A DNA stretch of 64,000 bases from Cristatella mucedo (GCA_009760855.2 WPIO01000152.1:338501-402500); one strand, 5' to 3'; positions 9,645 through 46,714 are shown, numbered from the stretch's first letter. Notes: generated from the sequence alone by a model not told the origin. A program made the numbers and translations.

Positions 9645-12198
9645 TGTGTGTAATTGTAAATGTTACTGTACTACTAACAAGAAATCTAATTTGATTAAGA
9701 AAGCGGTCGTATTCCTTGTCAGAAGAAGGATTCAGTTAAATAATGCAGCTATTTGGAAGAAGAAACTAGAGCAGAACGTGGTATGGTGCGCATTTCAATA
9801 GGTGATGGCCAGATTTTTCTCTTTCTTAAAGCTGGTCAGACTTTGTCTAAGAAGCTAGATCTGCTAGGTGACAGGCACAAGAACTTCGGAAAATAGAACC
9901 GTCTGGTAGCTCGGCTGTTTGAGAGTCACTACCTTATGATATAAATTGCTTAATGGTGGATACAAAAGGGCACCGAGTGTTTACTTAAAACTCAGGCAGT
10001 ATATGCATAGAGAGAAAATGGGCTCTTAGAGGGGCGATCTTCTCTTTGGCATTACCCTATACTACTCTATTGCCAGGACTAACGAAGTAAGCTAAACAAA
10101 AAATTGCCACATTTTGAAGTTAGTGACTAAGGCTGCCTAATGATATAATAATAATAACGCACTTGATTAAGCGCCCTCAGAGAACTCAATCTCTTACTAG
10201 GCGCTTTACATTGCTGCAAAGGAAAACACGATTGAATCGTGAGTAATATCATGCTTGATAAACAACTTGAACAACGTGGTGAGGGTGACATGCACAGGGT
10301 CAGCATGCAAATGTGGTTAGTGGCAGCATGCACAGTGTCAGCACGCATAAGCACGTGAAGGACGAATCACAGGGACCCACTAAATGCTGTCCTAAATAGG
10401 TGTGTTTTTAAGTTCCTTTTAAATGTGGTCAGGTCAGGGGATGTTCTGACGCAGGTCGGCAGGAAGTTCCAAGCTTTGGGAGCATACGAACTAAATGCAC
10501 ATATATGATTACGACTGCTACATTGAGTTGTATCCATAGAAGTTTTACGGAACAGATTCTTGAAAGAACATTTGTTTATGCTATTGCCGAGTTAGAGAAC
10601 AATCAATGATTGATGAACATCTGATTCATATGGTGTCAAGAGGTTGCTTGCACACAGCACACACAGTTTGTTAAGAGTCTGGAAATTTTATAATAAATTT
10701 TAAGACAACGGCAAAGAACACACATGAAAGCAATCGCTTGTGTGAGGCCTACAAAGCCTACAAAGCTTACTTCACCATGTCTGTCGGGAATAAAGACAAG
10801 TCATGGATATTAATACAATAATGAAGACGGGAATAAAGGCAACTCATCTCACATTAGAACACTGCAAGAAGACTCTAGATGGATAAGAGTGCGAAAGTAA
10901 ACGCCTCGACCAAGGTCTGGCCGCGGTCGTGCACTCGAGCCCCATGGCATTTGAAGCACGCAAAAAGAGATTAAGTTCTCTTATGGCGCTATACAAATGA
11001 ATCGCATATTCTTCGAGGTAGCGATTTTCAGTATAGCTATAGTATAGTTACAGTGGTTCTCAATCTTCCTAATGTCGCGACCCTTTAATACAGTACCTCA
11101 TGTTGTGGCGACCCCCAACCATAAAATTATTGTAAGAAAAATGTGAAGATATGGGTGTCACGACATCCCCTGACCACATTTAAAAGGAAATTAAAAATGT
11201 AATAATTCATGACAGCATTTAGTGGGTCCTTGCGATTTGTCCTTTATGTGTTTATTCATGCTGACACTGCATGCTGCCACTAACCACACCTGCATGCTGA
11301 CCCTGTGCATGTCATCCCTAACAAAGCTATTCGTGTTGTTTATCAAGATTGATACCACTCACAATTCGATCGTGTTTCCTTTGCAGCAAATGTAAAATGC
11401 CTAGAAGAGATTGAGTTCTGTGAGGGCGCTTTCTCAAGTGTTTTGTTATTATTATTATTTTCGGATTTCTCAGGCGGACCCTGTGAAAGGGTCGTTCGAC
11501 CATCAAAGGGGTCGAGACCCACAGGTTGAGAACTGCTGAACCATAAACTCCGAACCATATACTCAATATTACACTATGTATACTATACTACCATATCATA
11601 GTAGTACAGCATATATAGTATATTATATTATATAGTATAGTATAACCGTCAATATAAAACATCTCATTTCTGAAAACTTTTGAGAGGTCATTTGGTATGA
11701 CATTACAATGCAATTCAAATTTGATATAATTTTGATGTCAAATTTTGTGTGCACAAAGTCCGAGCTTACCTATATATTTTTGAGCTGTTGTAAGCATTGA
11801 GCTGGGTGGTGTAGGTTGAGCACAACGGGCAGTATATGTATGAGCGTGCATTAGTGGTGACACATTCTGGTGCCGTTGTTAATTCGGTTGTCAGATAGCA
11901 GTGCATGGCAAGTTATTGCCGAGCTGGTTTGGTCGAGCGGTTAAGGTACTCGCCCTGACCAAGGTCTGGCTGAGGTCGTGAGCTCGAGCACCGAGGCATG
12001 TATGAAGCGCCTGAATAGAGATTAGGTTCTCTTGGGGTGCTATGTAAATTAATTATATTATATTACTCAACCATGGTAGGCATTTGTGCCGTGGTCTAAA
12101 TATGCGGGCTTCATGTATGCTCAATATCCTAGCCATGCTTTTACTTGCAGGTGCTGGAGTTAATGAGTATCGGCCATTCTACAAGGACCTGCCAAAAG
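8..12198 (+). CDS. DCC/neogenin-like netrin receptor, partial (gene span, eight exons)
   Basis: Eight exons, all joined in phase 1, encode four FN3 domains in a row and a 16-residue linker. Read in order they resemble FN3 domains 3 to 6 of DCC/neogenin receptors. The last domain is closest, with EPNGKINGY followed by a PNTKYYVKVQATN core. Known family members are single-pass membrane receptors for netrin or RGM, acting in axon or cell guidance. The Ig domains and first FN3 domains would lie left of the window. No transmembrane or cytoplasmic exon was recognised downstream, so the 3' end is open. Another FN3 receptor or an FN3-bearing matrix protein is possible. Confidence 0.7.
231..2002 (+). 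other. Intron 1 of the receptor gene
   Basis: GT-AG intron of about 1.8 kb. It holds a TA/CA microsatellite at about 726-836. I see nothing else coding on either strand. Confidence 0.6.
726..836. repeat. (TA)n/(CA)n microsatellite
   Basis: Alternating TA tracts with a central ACACAC run and a second long TA run. Confidence 0.9.
2003..2197 (+). CDS. Receptor exon: FN3 domain B, first part (DCC FN3-4-like)
   Basis: The acceptor is CACTGCAG and the donor CTAG|GTAAGAG; both sides are phase 1. The product has the FN3 start QPRNVKL, the strand-B tryptophan in IKVTWDSP, VEGYRVSWG in strand C and EVIISGL before the E-F loop. It completes with the exon at 5483. Confidence 0.85.
2198..5482 (+). other. 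Receptor intron with a LINE 3' fragment
   Basis: GT-AG intron of about 3.3 kb. A decayed LINE 3' end occupies about 4336-4945. I see no other gene in it. Confidence 0.6.
4336..4945 (+). mobile_element. CR1/L2-like LINE, 5'-truncated copy
   Basis: It matches the LINE copy at 63010-63795: an eroded RT C-terminus (stretches like HWLPVKQ, frame-shifted), then the shared 3' UTR with CATGCTGCCACTAACCA, a GAAAGGGATT tail hairpin and TTATTATTA. It is diverged and not coding-competent. Confidence 0.8.
5483..5590 (+). CDS. Receptor exon: FN3 domain B, second part
   Basis: A 108-bp phase 1-1 exon after CTTGTAG, ending AAAG|GTGAGC. It gives the end of the FN3 fold: TGRTYTVAVTSHNRAGSSS, the usual tyrosine-corner region followed by the F-G turn. 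Joined to the 2003-2197 exon it makes an unbroken FN3 domain. Confidence 0.85.
5591..6384 (+). other. Receptor intron
   Basis: GT-AG intron of about 0.8 kb; no feature recognised. Confidence 0.6.
6385..6561 (+). CDS. Receptor exon: FN3 domain C, first part (DCC FN3-5-like)
   Basis: The acceptor is TTTTAG and the donor GTAAGT; phase 1-1. The product contains DEPRTVVISVRDPAF, an extended acidic and proline-rich loop, and EYEVRYKARGASEW. The strand-B tryptophan usual in FN3 domains is replaced (ISVRD where ISW would stand). DCC FN3-5 also has a longer B-C loop here. Confidence 0.75.
6729..6857 (+). CDS. Receptor exon: FN3 domain C, second part
   Basis: The acceptor is TTGCAG and the donor TCTG|GTAACG; phase 1-1, 129 bp. 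The product has LDRLTPHTTYEYSARAVRG and SGPWSAQLSFTTPES. The PWS-then-FTT ending parallels the TWS-then-ATT ending of DCC FN3-5. Confidence 0.85.
6962..7069 (+). CDS. Receptor exon: FN3 domain D, first part (DCC FN3-6-like)
   Basis: The acceptor is CTTGTAG and the donor AATG|GTATGC; phase 1-1. The product runs APSSPPRQLSG to LQWEAPAEPNGKIN. The strand-B tryptophan and the PxEPNGKI motif are the clearest link to the last FN3 domain of DCC/neogenin. Confidence 0.88.
7070..9206 (+). other. Receptor intron
   Basis: GT-AG intron of about 2.1 kb. A short stretch near 8261-8310 resembles sequence following the LINE at 63.8 kb. No gene seen. Confidence 0.55.
8261..8310. repeat. Short dispersed repeat, partner of 63829-63880
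   Basis: Both sites share TTGTGGAAGTGA, then a stretch around TAGGACCTGCAGAG. It is probably a fragment of an old retroelement UTR. Only about 45 bp is comparable. Confidence 0.35.
9207..9404 (+). CDS. Receptor exon: FN3 domain D, second part
   Basis: The acceptor is ATTTTAG and the donor AATG|GTAGGC; phase 1-1, 198 bp. The product starts GYVVSYTNDP, then VTIRNLLPNTKYYVKVQATN and GFGPFTSPLELRT. It closes the fourth FN3 domain. Confidence 0.88.
9520..9652. repeat. (TA)n(GTAT)n(TG)n microsatellite
   Basis: A TA run, then GTAT units, then a long TG run; imperfect only at a few places. Confidence 0.9.
10140..10510 (-). mobile_element. CR1/L2-like LINE 3' end, truncated
   Basis: Read on the - strand it ends in the shared tail hairpin and ATT repeats. 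The plus strand begins TAATAATAACGCACTTGAT. It carries the GGACCCACTAAATGCTGTCC block and a few codons of the RT C-terminus. Confidence 0.85.
10893..11010 (+). mobile_element. tRNA-like SINE (family B), 5'-truncated
   Basis: It contains GACCAAGGTCTGGCCG and the B-box-like GGTCGTGCACTCGAGCC. It then carries a tail AAAGAGATTAAGTTCTCTTATGGCGC-type segment shared with the LINE 3' end. Confidence 0.7.
11051..11538 (+). mobile_element. hAT-type MITE, split by a LINE insertion
   Basis: The left end is CAGTGGTTCTCAATCTTCCT and the right end GGTTGAGAACTGCTG, which are inverted copies. The inner sequence (GCGACCCTTTAATACAG, GTGGCGACCCCCAACC) matches the intact copy at 51674-51860 on the opposite strand. 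About 300 bp of LINE tail separates the halves. No clear 8-bp target duplication remains. Confidence 0.8.
11160..11459 (+). mobile_element. LINE 3' end nested in the hAT MITE
   Basis: It starts at the ACATCCCCTGACCAC block of the RT C-terminus, continues through the shared UTR and the tail hairpin (AGAGATTGAGTTCTGTGAGG), and ends in TTATTATTATT. The MITE resumes directly after it, so the LINE inserted later. Confidence 0.82.
11920..12062 (+). mobile_element. tRNA-like SINE (family B)
   Basis: The head TGGTCGAGCGGTTAAGG resembles a tRNA A-box region and GGTCGTGAGCTCGAGC the B box. The 3' part, AGCGCCTGAATAGAGATTAG followed by GTTCTCTTGGGGTGCTAT, parallels the LINE tail hairpin. Confidence 0.75.
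12151..12198 (+). CDS. Receptor exon: 16-residue linker after the last FN3 domain
   Basis: A 48-bp phase 1-1 exon with TTGCAG acceptor and AAAG|GTATGA donor. The product is AGVNEYRPFYKDLPK plus a split glycine. In DCC/neogenin a juxtamembrane linker follows the last FN3 domain, so this fits. Its phase-1 donor is also compatible with the collagen exon at 21342. Confidence 0.6.
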
Positions 12199-14035
12199 GT
12201 ATGAGCATTTTGCAATCATTGCAAAGTAAATACTACAGTTAATATCGGCTGATTTAGCCTATGTTATGTATCGGCAGAAGAAAGTTTGTGGCTATTACCC
12301 TGCTTTTGCAGCATGAAATTTAGGATTGCCTGCTGCAGGACTCAAAGCCACAATCTGGGCTGTGAAGTGCAAGCACGTCTCACTGCTGTTAGCTTGCTGA
12401 GAGCAAGCAACTGATAAAATCTTGGCCCCTTTCGTTGCAAGTAACCTTAGCCAGACAAGTCTCTTAGCATTACCCATTGTTGTCGTTTTGATGCCAAGTA
12501 GCTACTATCAGTCAACATGAAGTCAAGTAAATGTATTGACAGACGAGTAAGTTATTCCTAACATTGGTTGCAACATCCTACAACGGAAATGAAGAATTGT
12601 AACGAGGAATTGCAACAATGCCTCATTGCATCCAGTGGCTAACGTTGCAGTTGCTTCTGAGGAATCTTAAATACTTGAAAGTACAAACAGAAAGGGTTAG
12701 CCTGACAATGACCGGTGCTAGGGTCAGCGTTTAGTGCTATCGCATTTCCAATAAGGCTAACGTTTAGCTGCGATACAAATAAGCAAGGGAATACAAATAA
12801 GCATTTTGGCTAAACCATTATGTCAGCAGTTGCTGCTGCAGCTGCATGCACTGCTGCATCCTTTAAGTGCCCGGCACCAGCAGTCACAAGCATGGCAGCC
12901 AGCTTATAGCTGGTGGGCTCTCCGTGCACGACCCTAGGGAATTATGCCAAGCTGTGGCTAATAAGGACACGTGGCAAGGTTTAGGCTAAGCCAATAAAGC
13001 GGTAGGTTCTTGGGCTCTCGAGCCGATGGATCACGCCAAGTAAATACGACGGCTATGCATACTCATAGTGGCATCACCTTTGTTCTTGCGTTCTGGTAGC
13101 ATTGTTGGTAATTCAAGGAAACGTATTCTGGAAAGTCTGGAAGTAACTAGTGACTGTGTCAGCAGCCGTGTGAATAACATGCCCAAGATGGCAAGTGCAT
13201 GATCTGACTAATGTCACGCTCGACTCCAGGGCTAACAGTATTAACAGTTAAGTGTCAAACTAATAGCATTAGTGACATTCAACACTGTTCCATGCATTGT
13301 AACAGGTTAGATCGGTTCGACCAACTCAACAGCATTCATCGTTGACCTCCAGCAATGCAATGTAACTTGTACGAGCAGTGTTTTTTCATTGCTATTGTTG
13401 GTGCACAGTCATTCATCAGGAACAATCACTAGCTACTAGAACATCTTTTAGTTCACTGCCTCCACATTCTATTATGACTGCCAGGGGAAATGCAACTTGC
13501 TGGAGTACATAGACCAGGTCGGATTGTGGTTAGTATTGCTCGGAAGCTCTGGAGTGTCAGGTCTTTTTTCACTCACACACTGCAGCTGCGGTAAAACTAC
13601 TAACATTGATGTGACATCGCCCAGGAGTCTCAGCACAGCACCGAGGGCATCGGGTTGTTGCTTCTCTGCTGACGAGACTTAGCTTTACATATCATTGAAA
13701 CGATCAGAGTCTTGTAAAGCGATTGATGAGCTACAGCAGGCATTAAGTGCTTCGTATAAGCCAAGTTTTTTAGAATAAGTGGCGATCAAACCGACCAGAA
13801 GCAGCAAGGGCAAGTTCACTGACTAGCTGTATGGTGCTGTCTCGGCCAGGCTAATGAACCTGTAACTCCTTAGTGGCAGACAAGTCACACACAAAGACAC
13901 TAAGCCTATACAGGTAGCGTTCAATTCGGCCTTTAGCTTGGTCTTTAATGCGAGAAATTCTTTCACGTTTAGTCTTAGCTAAATGAACTGTGATGGGTCC
14001 TAGCTGCTGATCACAAATCAGTGGAGACATTGTGA

Positions 14036-14165
14036 AACTCTAACTCTGACCCGCAAGGCCTGCAGTGACCTAGCTCTTTCATATCTAGCTGAGTTTCTAC
14101 ATCAGCTTCAGCCTCCTCTTTTAGCCCCGGGTTCTCTTAAGAACCTAAGTTAGCCTTCCCTTTTT
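14036..14165 (+). mobile_element. LINE RT C-terminal fragment (second family)
   Basis: It translates as LTRKACSDLALSYLAEFL, like the LTYKALxGLAPxYL block near the end of CR1/Jockey-type reverse transcriptases. It is similar to the fragment at 15838. Confidence 0.55.
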
Positions 14166-14454
14166 GCTACATAAATGCTACTGGTAATGGCAGCTGTGGC
14201 TTTGCTTGTACTACATAGTGGAAATAACTTCTTCCACATTCACAATGACAATATCTTCTCTCCTGCACTAATGCAAACTCTCAAGCACAGTACCTGCTTG
14301 GTGTTCACGGTGCTGGGAGCTGCAAATGAAGATGCATGCATTTTAGCAGTCTTTGTCATGCTGTCCGCTTCATCAAACAAGCAAAACATTCTGACAAAAC
14401 AATTTATAAGAGAAAAATCCACCAGAAGTCCTAGCCAGTAGGGTTGAGCAGTGA

Positions 14455-14615
14455 TGGCACACTAGGTTAGGTAGTTGCTCTTCACGACCTCGGTCCTGAG
14501 GTTGTGGGTTTGAATCTTGCTACGGGCGATCCTTCATTGCAGCTGCAAACAGTGGTGGTAGCCTTTAAAGCTCCTCTGTCGCTATATAAAAAGAGGCTTT
14601 TAAATCAGCTAGTAT
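14455..14615 (+). mobile_element. tRNA-like SINE (family A)
   Basis: CACGACCTCGGTCCTGAGG, then the B-box-like GTGGGTTTGAATC, then a GCTATATAAAAAGAGGC tail. It matches copies at about 29790-29960 (+) and 47365-47530 (-). Confidence 0.75.
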
Positions 14616-14775
14616 GCATGCAACACTCTCACAAATGATGTTACCAATGGTGCTCCACCCATATAGATACTGACTGGGCTGAGCTAGCTAAAGCCTTAAA
14701 CTCTGGTTGGTTGGTATTTCTCGATCGGTTGCTTCTGAAGTAGAATGTTCAAAGCCATGCAGTTTAGGGTGGCAG

Positions 14776-14778
<3 letters not shown>

Positions 14779-14864
<86 letters not shown>

Positions 14865-14870
14865 GAGGGG
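14779..14870. repeat. (GA)n microsatellite
   Basis: An almost pure GA run of about 90 bp. Confidence 0.95.
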
Positions 14871-15837
14871 ATGCCATACATTCGAGAGCAGAAAAGGTAG
14901 CCTGCTATGGGGGACATAGCCTCAGCAATGGTACAGATGGACTGCTGGCCCTCTTCGGTAAGACTAGTCCATCAGTGGAGTTAAAACTTTTGCCGACGTT
15001 CCAGATGGGCTCACGGGCTGGAGGCGCAGGCTCGTGGCACTAGCCCATGAGCAACCGAGCCGTATCCACTCACATTATCCCCTTCACGGAACAAAAAGCA
15101 ATCGCCTTTGGTGTCACACATCCTACGATTGCATGTTCGTACTGAAACACGTCGTCGGGGCATGCTTTTCCAGTGTACTTCAATATGTGCTTACCGAATA
15201 ACCACTGCTTCCCAAGTTGTCTTGCCATGGGGCCGACAGACACCACCGTTGTCCAGCCTGTTTGGCAAACTCATGTTGCTCTCCTTCAGGATGAGTGGTA
15301 CTTGAACTTAGAAGAAGTGCATGCCAGTGAGTAAGCTCTTGCAGCCTTTTAAAGTGCTTTGCCTAGTGAGCAGATATCGTTGCCCTGTTGGGCTTCGAGC
15401 AGAACTCTGCTGACGTGCCAGAACTGTGCTGAACTGACAGTGCATTATGCTGCCAGCGCATAACTGCAGCATCGACTCTGCTTATCCCGACGATTGTCGT
15501 CATGCCAGGAAGCATTTCTCGGTGGCTTGCTAAAAATCTAAATAGCCCCATGATTATGTCTAATTTGCTGATTTGGACTATTGCAATTTAATTTTCGCTG
15601 AGCCACCAAGAAAACCTTTGAGCTTTTTTACTAGCCATGGACATGGCTGAAAGGCTGGTCGACCAATCCCACAGGTTCAACCACGTGCCTCCTTTGCTGA
15701 AGGAGCTGCTATGACTCACGGTTGATCGATGGGCCCAGAGACTGTTGACTTGCCTTGCAGCCATATTCTCCACTATTCAAAACTTTTCTCGGTATCCTAG
15801 CAAAAATGCGCAATGAGTACCAAATGAGCAAAGTTCT

Positions 15838-16250
15838 TACTCTGACCCACAAAGCCTGCTGCTGCTCCTCGGTACCCAGCTGAACAGCTGCACGGTTTTC
15901 AGCCTCTTCCTGCCTTCAGGTATTGTATGGACAATAAGTTAGCTACCGTATTTCTTGGCCTTAAGACTGTTGGTGTCAGAAGGTTTTGCTGTTCAGGTCC
16001 TCGACTGTGGAACTCACTAACTAAATTCTTAGGCAACTACACTAATTCTCCTGCTGGCGACTGTGACAATTTTTTTCCAGTCGTCCTGAGCTGCTACTTT
16101 CTTGAGACTCACTTCCACCCCGACCGTTTTCCTGACTCTGCTAGGCTTCTCACTATCTCTTTGTTTCGTGCGACGAAGTCTCTTGGCTACCCTATGCATA
16201 GCAAAAGCTGCTTAAGTTTTGAGTGCCCTACACAAAACTGTTCTTCGTAA
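15838..16250 (+). mobile_element. LINE RT C-terminal fragment (second family)
   Basis: It starts with a LTHKAC block matching 14036 and continues into VRRFCCSGPRLWNSL, a form of the RxFSxxGPRLWNSLP motif near the end of CR1/Jockey reverse transcriptases. The open frame 15927-16250 belongs to this fragment and is not a host gene. Confidence 0.65.
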
Positions 16251-18087
16251 CACGTACTTGGTCTGTGTGAGGTTACAGACGGAGACACATTTTATTACAT
16301 GACATTGGGTGGGAGTCGCAATAGCCCGAGCAGTTTATTGTGCAAAAAAACCTTGAGAGTTCTTCGTTCTCCGACTACACTTGTCGAATTCGATGAGTGC
16401 TGTTACTCATCTCAGTGAAGCCGACCAGCTAGAGGTTGCCGAAGCCTGGGCACGGATAGCTATGCACGTAAAGGGGCACCGATCCGGCATGCTCCCCGGT
16501 GAGCAGGGAGCCCGCTGAGAGGGCATCGAAACGTTATCTGCAAAGGAGCTCCTTGCAAACCGAATTAAAAACAGGGTCCAGTGAAATCATGATATGCTGC
16601 CGCCGACAGCACCCCACTAACGTCGTTAACTCTGAGCATGGGTATGGTTGCTCGGCTGCTCTGACTAATGGGGCAAGCAGCTGTGACGGCTGGACCATGC
16701 TTTGGATGGGGAAAGGAACAGCTTGAAATGCCCAGCTACACAAGCTTGCTGGCCTCGTTGGTGAAAGCTGCTGCATCAATACTCTCTAGTATTCCTACGC
16801 CTTCTTAGCATCTTAACTAGCGACGAGAAATCGCAGATTCTTACAATGAGCGAGAGAGCAAAAACATTCACTTGTTCGTTGCACTATGGTGAACAGGTAG
16901 CATGCAGGCACCGAGGCTGTTGATGTTCGAAAAATACCCGGGAGGATTTGGCTAGTGGAACACTGGTCCGCCGTGCTGACAATCTTCTCATGCATTTGTC
17001 AGGCCGTAATGCAATCAGATGTGCAGCCCTCCTAAATAACGTTCAGTCGTGGCAACTGGCCTGTTTTGTTTCAGTTAGACTGGCATGACTTTGGTTCCCA
17101 CTTGGCTGCTCAGAGGTAGCTCTAAGGATGGGACGGTGCCTCCGTTCATATAGGACTATCGTTGCTGTGTGCGAAGCAAAACGGGTTATCTTCAGCTTGT
17201 ACCCCTAACTGCCAACAAAAGTGGATAAGTTCCTTCAGTGACAGACACTACTCATGCCTTGAGATTCCCTCTACTGCACGGCAAGTAACCCTAATGAAGC
17301 AGCATAACTCCGCAATGCTGACTTCAAAAGAGCACCGTCTTAAGGAGATGATTGCCACAGAGGTCAATGGGCATCTTTGAACTATTCAATTTAAATGCTA
17401 GAGTTTAAGGTTGGTGCATAGTGTGTGTCCATCGATTGATTGACCCTTAAAGCACCAGTATGTTTGAGTGGCTGCTATCACACCGATGCTATCAGGCTTC
17501 TAACGACACATAAGTATGTCATGTAGGTGGTTATGTGGCAAATGCATGGCTCTACAAAAACCGTTACTGTCGGCTAGGGGCATGCTCTTGCTATTGCCAG
17601 GGGCTATTCTCTTGCCCATATTTAAAAAATAGATGCATCAAGTCAGTATGTACCTAAGTTGCTATAGTCAAATGCATAAAATTATGCAGCCGGTACCCAA
17701 GTTGAGTCTTACTACAACCGATTATGAGCAATGCATTCCCATAAGATTCCAGGGAATGATAATTATCGAGCAAAACGTTCCGGTACTATCTCGTGATGTG
17801 ACAAAGCAGCCACATCTCTCCAGCAGTAGGCGACTCCGAGCATGACTATCCTAGATGCTACTGTTACCGGTGCAATGGAGCAACTTTTAGGGTTTGCTAT
17901 AATCAGGCTGGTGATTGACTCAAATAGTACTGATCTTAGCATCCGACAGTATCTCCTTAATTCTTGCCCCAGCTGCAGACTGCTGATGACGATCGAAGCA
18001 GCTTGTGTTGTATGTTAGGCAAATACACTCGAGATAATAAAAAAAACATATGGAGGAATAGGCATCCTGGCATCCTTGTTACAGCAG

Positions 18088-18089
<2 letters not shown>

Positions 18090-18152
<63 letters not shown>

Positions 18153-18184
18153 ACTCTCTGTCTGTCTGTCTGTCTGTCTCTCTT

Positions 18185-18224
<40 letters not shown>

Positions 18225-18269
18225 TCTCTCTTTCTCACTCTCTGTCTGTCTGTCTCTCTCTCTCTCTCT
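18090..18269. repeat. (CT)n with (CTGT)n microsatellite
   Basis: Nearly pure pyrimidine on the + strand, with two TCTG sub-runs, about 420 bp upstream of the collagen start codon. Confidence 0.95.
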
Positions 18270-18389
18270 TTTACCATCTGTTCTCCTACCCCTCCTACTG
18301 TTAGACCCTCTCGTGTATTCTCATTCACTCTTGAGTAACGAATGTCAAGTGGGCAGGCTCTCAGACCCCCAGTTTTCGATGCTTTGTTC

Positions 18390-18686
18390 TTATGCCTAGT
18401 CTCCTCCTGGCCAGGCGACTGCCAGCAGGTCTCATTCTGAGCTCGACCCCTCCCCTCCACAGGATGCCTTTAATGGAGCAGCCGGTGACCCTGCTGCAGT
18501 TCCCAGCAGCCCACTTGCTAGACCAGATGAGCATATTAGGACCAGGTGTGTGTCTGGTCAGTGCAGCAGTGGGCAGGAACTGTAGCAGCCACCCAGGCAG
18601 GAGCCGTAGCAGCAGCAGCAGCACCGGCGGAGGCGCTAGCAGCAGCAGCCGCGCTGTCTGTTGTGCTGCACTCTCTGGCGGCGATA
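18390..18686 (+). promoter_or_regulatory. Candidate promoter and 5' UTR of the collagen gene
   Basis: A GC- and CpG-rich block directly upstream of the start codon, including the Sp1-like run GACCCCTCCCCTCCAC and many GCAGCAG units. No TATA box is obvious. The position is inferred from the signal-peptide exon; no start site can be fixed from sequence alone. Confidence 0.35.
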
Positions 18687-45657
<26,971 letters not shown>

Positions 45658-46094
45658 CAAGAGGCCGCGCGGCGGCGCGAGGAGAGATCAGCCGCTTGCT
45701 GACAATCGCACACCGTCACACATCGTAGCGCTGCCTGCGTCGTCGCGGTGTGTGCCGGCGATTTTCCGCGAAAGGTAGGAAAACCAGGAACGGCAGCGAT
45801 GCCCCGTTGGGAGTCGGGCCCGGCTGCATGGTCACGGGATCTGAGCCGTCATCGAGCGCGCTGACAGCCGGCCAGGCGAGCACCGAGGTTCGGCGGCGAC
45901 GCAATGAGTGGCCGGTGTCTCAGTGACAAGAGAGACCACGCAGCTGGTGTGTCCCGTGGCCGACCGGGCACGCTTCCCTTGTGGCATCGCAAGGTGTATT
46001 TATTTTTGTACATTTCAAGCGATCCATTCTGCCACTGTCTCCTACAGAAAGCTATCACTGCCACTCACTGCCGTACTAGCCGTAGCAACGCATC

Positions 46095-46100
46095 AATAAA
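46095..46100 (+). terminator. Candidate polyadenylation signal (proximal)
   Basis: AATAAA about 440 bp after the collagen stop codon, in CATCAATAAACAGCC. Confidence 0.4.
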
Positions 46101-46478
46101 CAGCCAATCGTTTTGGTCCACTCCGTGCTCTCACGTGGGCCAGCGAGAGCTTCAGCGGGCGACGCAGCCAGCGGCAGCGGCCGACGTTGGCTCGCCCGAG
46201 CTGCTGGCTGGCTAGAGCTCACAAGACTAGCGTGCACCTGTCGTGCATGCTCGTGCCAGTGGACCCGTGCTATGTAGCTGCCCCTCCCCACTAGCAGGAC
46301 TCTGGATCGTTGCTCTAGTCGAGTCACGAGACGAGTCACGTTCGCGGGCTTTCAGCTAAGGTTGGTTCGGCAGTCGACCATTTCGATCCTTTCGGGAACT
46401 CAGCGGCTGTCTGCGTCCGGCTTTTCTTGTAGTCACGTGTCATGCACCACAGTGTGTTCAAAAGTCTGTCTGTGAGTC

Positions 46479-46484
46479 AATAAA
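46479..46484 (+). terminator. Candidate polyadenylation signal (distal)
   Basis: AATAAA in GTCAATAAACAATTTTGTTT, about 820 bp after the stop codon. The T-rich sequence just downstream makes it the better of the two. Confidence 0.5.
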
Positions 46485-46714
46485 CAATTTTGTTTTACTT
46501 GCATTGAACACTCTAGCAATACCTTGTCTGGAGTGTCCAGCAGGAGGCTTAGTTGAATGCTTGCCATCTACATATGTCCAAAATTTCCAAGGCGTTTGAG
46601 ACTGCTTAATAAAATAATATGTTGTACAAATATATTGTGCACGTTACAGCGAATTTGGGCTTTCAACTCGGTGTCCGTCTGGGCTTCAAGAGAAAAAGAC
46701 CTATTGCCTCTGGG

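Larger units (their letters stand above)
9405..12150 (+). other. Receptor intron rich in mobile elements
   Basis: GT-AG intron of about 2.7 kb. It holds a TA/TG microsatellite, a LINE tail (-), two tRNA-like SINE copies and a hAT MITE with a nested LINE. Confidence 0.65.
12199..18089 (+). other. Stretch between receptor and collagen exons
   Basis: About 5.9 kb in which I found no convincing exon. It holds two RT C-terminal fragments of a second LINE type, a tRNA-like SINE and a GA microsatellite. A transmembrane exon for the receptor was looked for and not found. Confidence 0.5.
45658..46505 (+). other. Collagen 3' UTR, GC-rich
   Basis: It follows the stop codon directly. The first 250 bp are strongly CpG-rich (GGCCGCGCGGCGGCGCGAGG). 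No open frame looks coding. The end is placed after the second AATAAA. Confidence 0.55.

Noticed and set aside
13452-13680. Open frame with the hydrophobic stretch GLWLVLLGSSGVSGLF, considered as the missing receptor transmembrane exon
   Set aside because: The only matching acceptor gives phase 0, but the upstream receptor donor is phase 1. No basic stop-transfer residues or known cytoplasmic motifs follow.
14175-14441. Open frame starting MLLVMAAVALLVLHS
   Set aside because: The hydrophobic run is short, a stop stands directly upstream, there is no acceptor in frame, and it overlaps no recognisable domain.
17957-18460. 167-codon - strand frame
   Set aside because: Most of it is the CT/CTGT repeat read in reverse; no conserved part.
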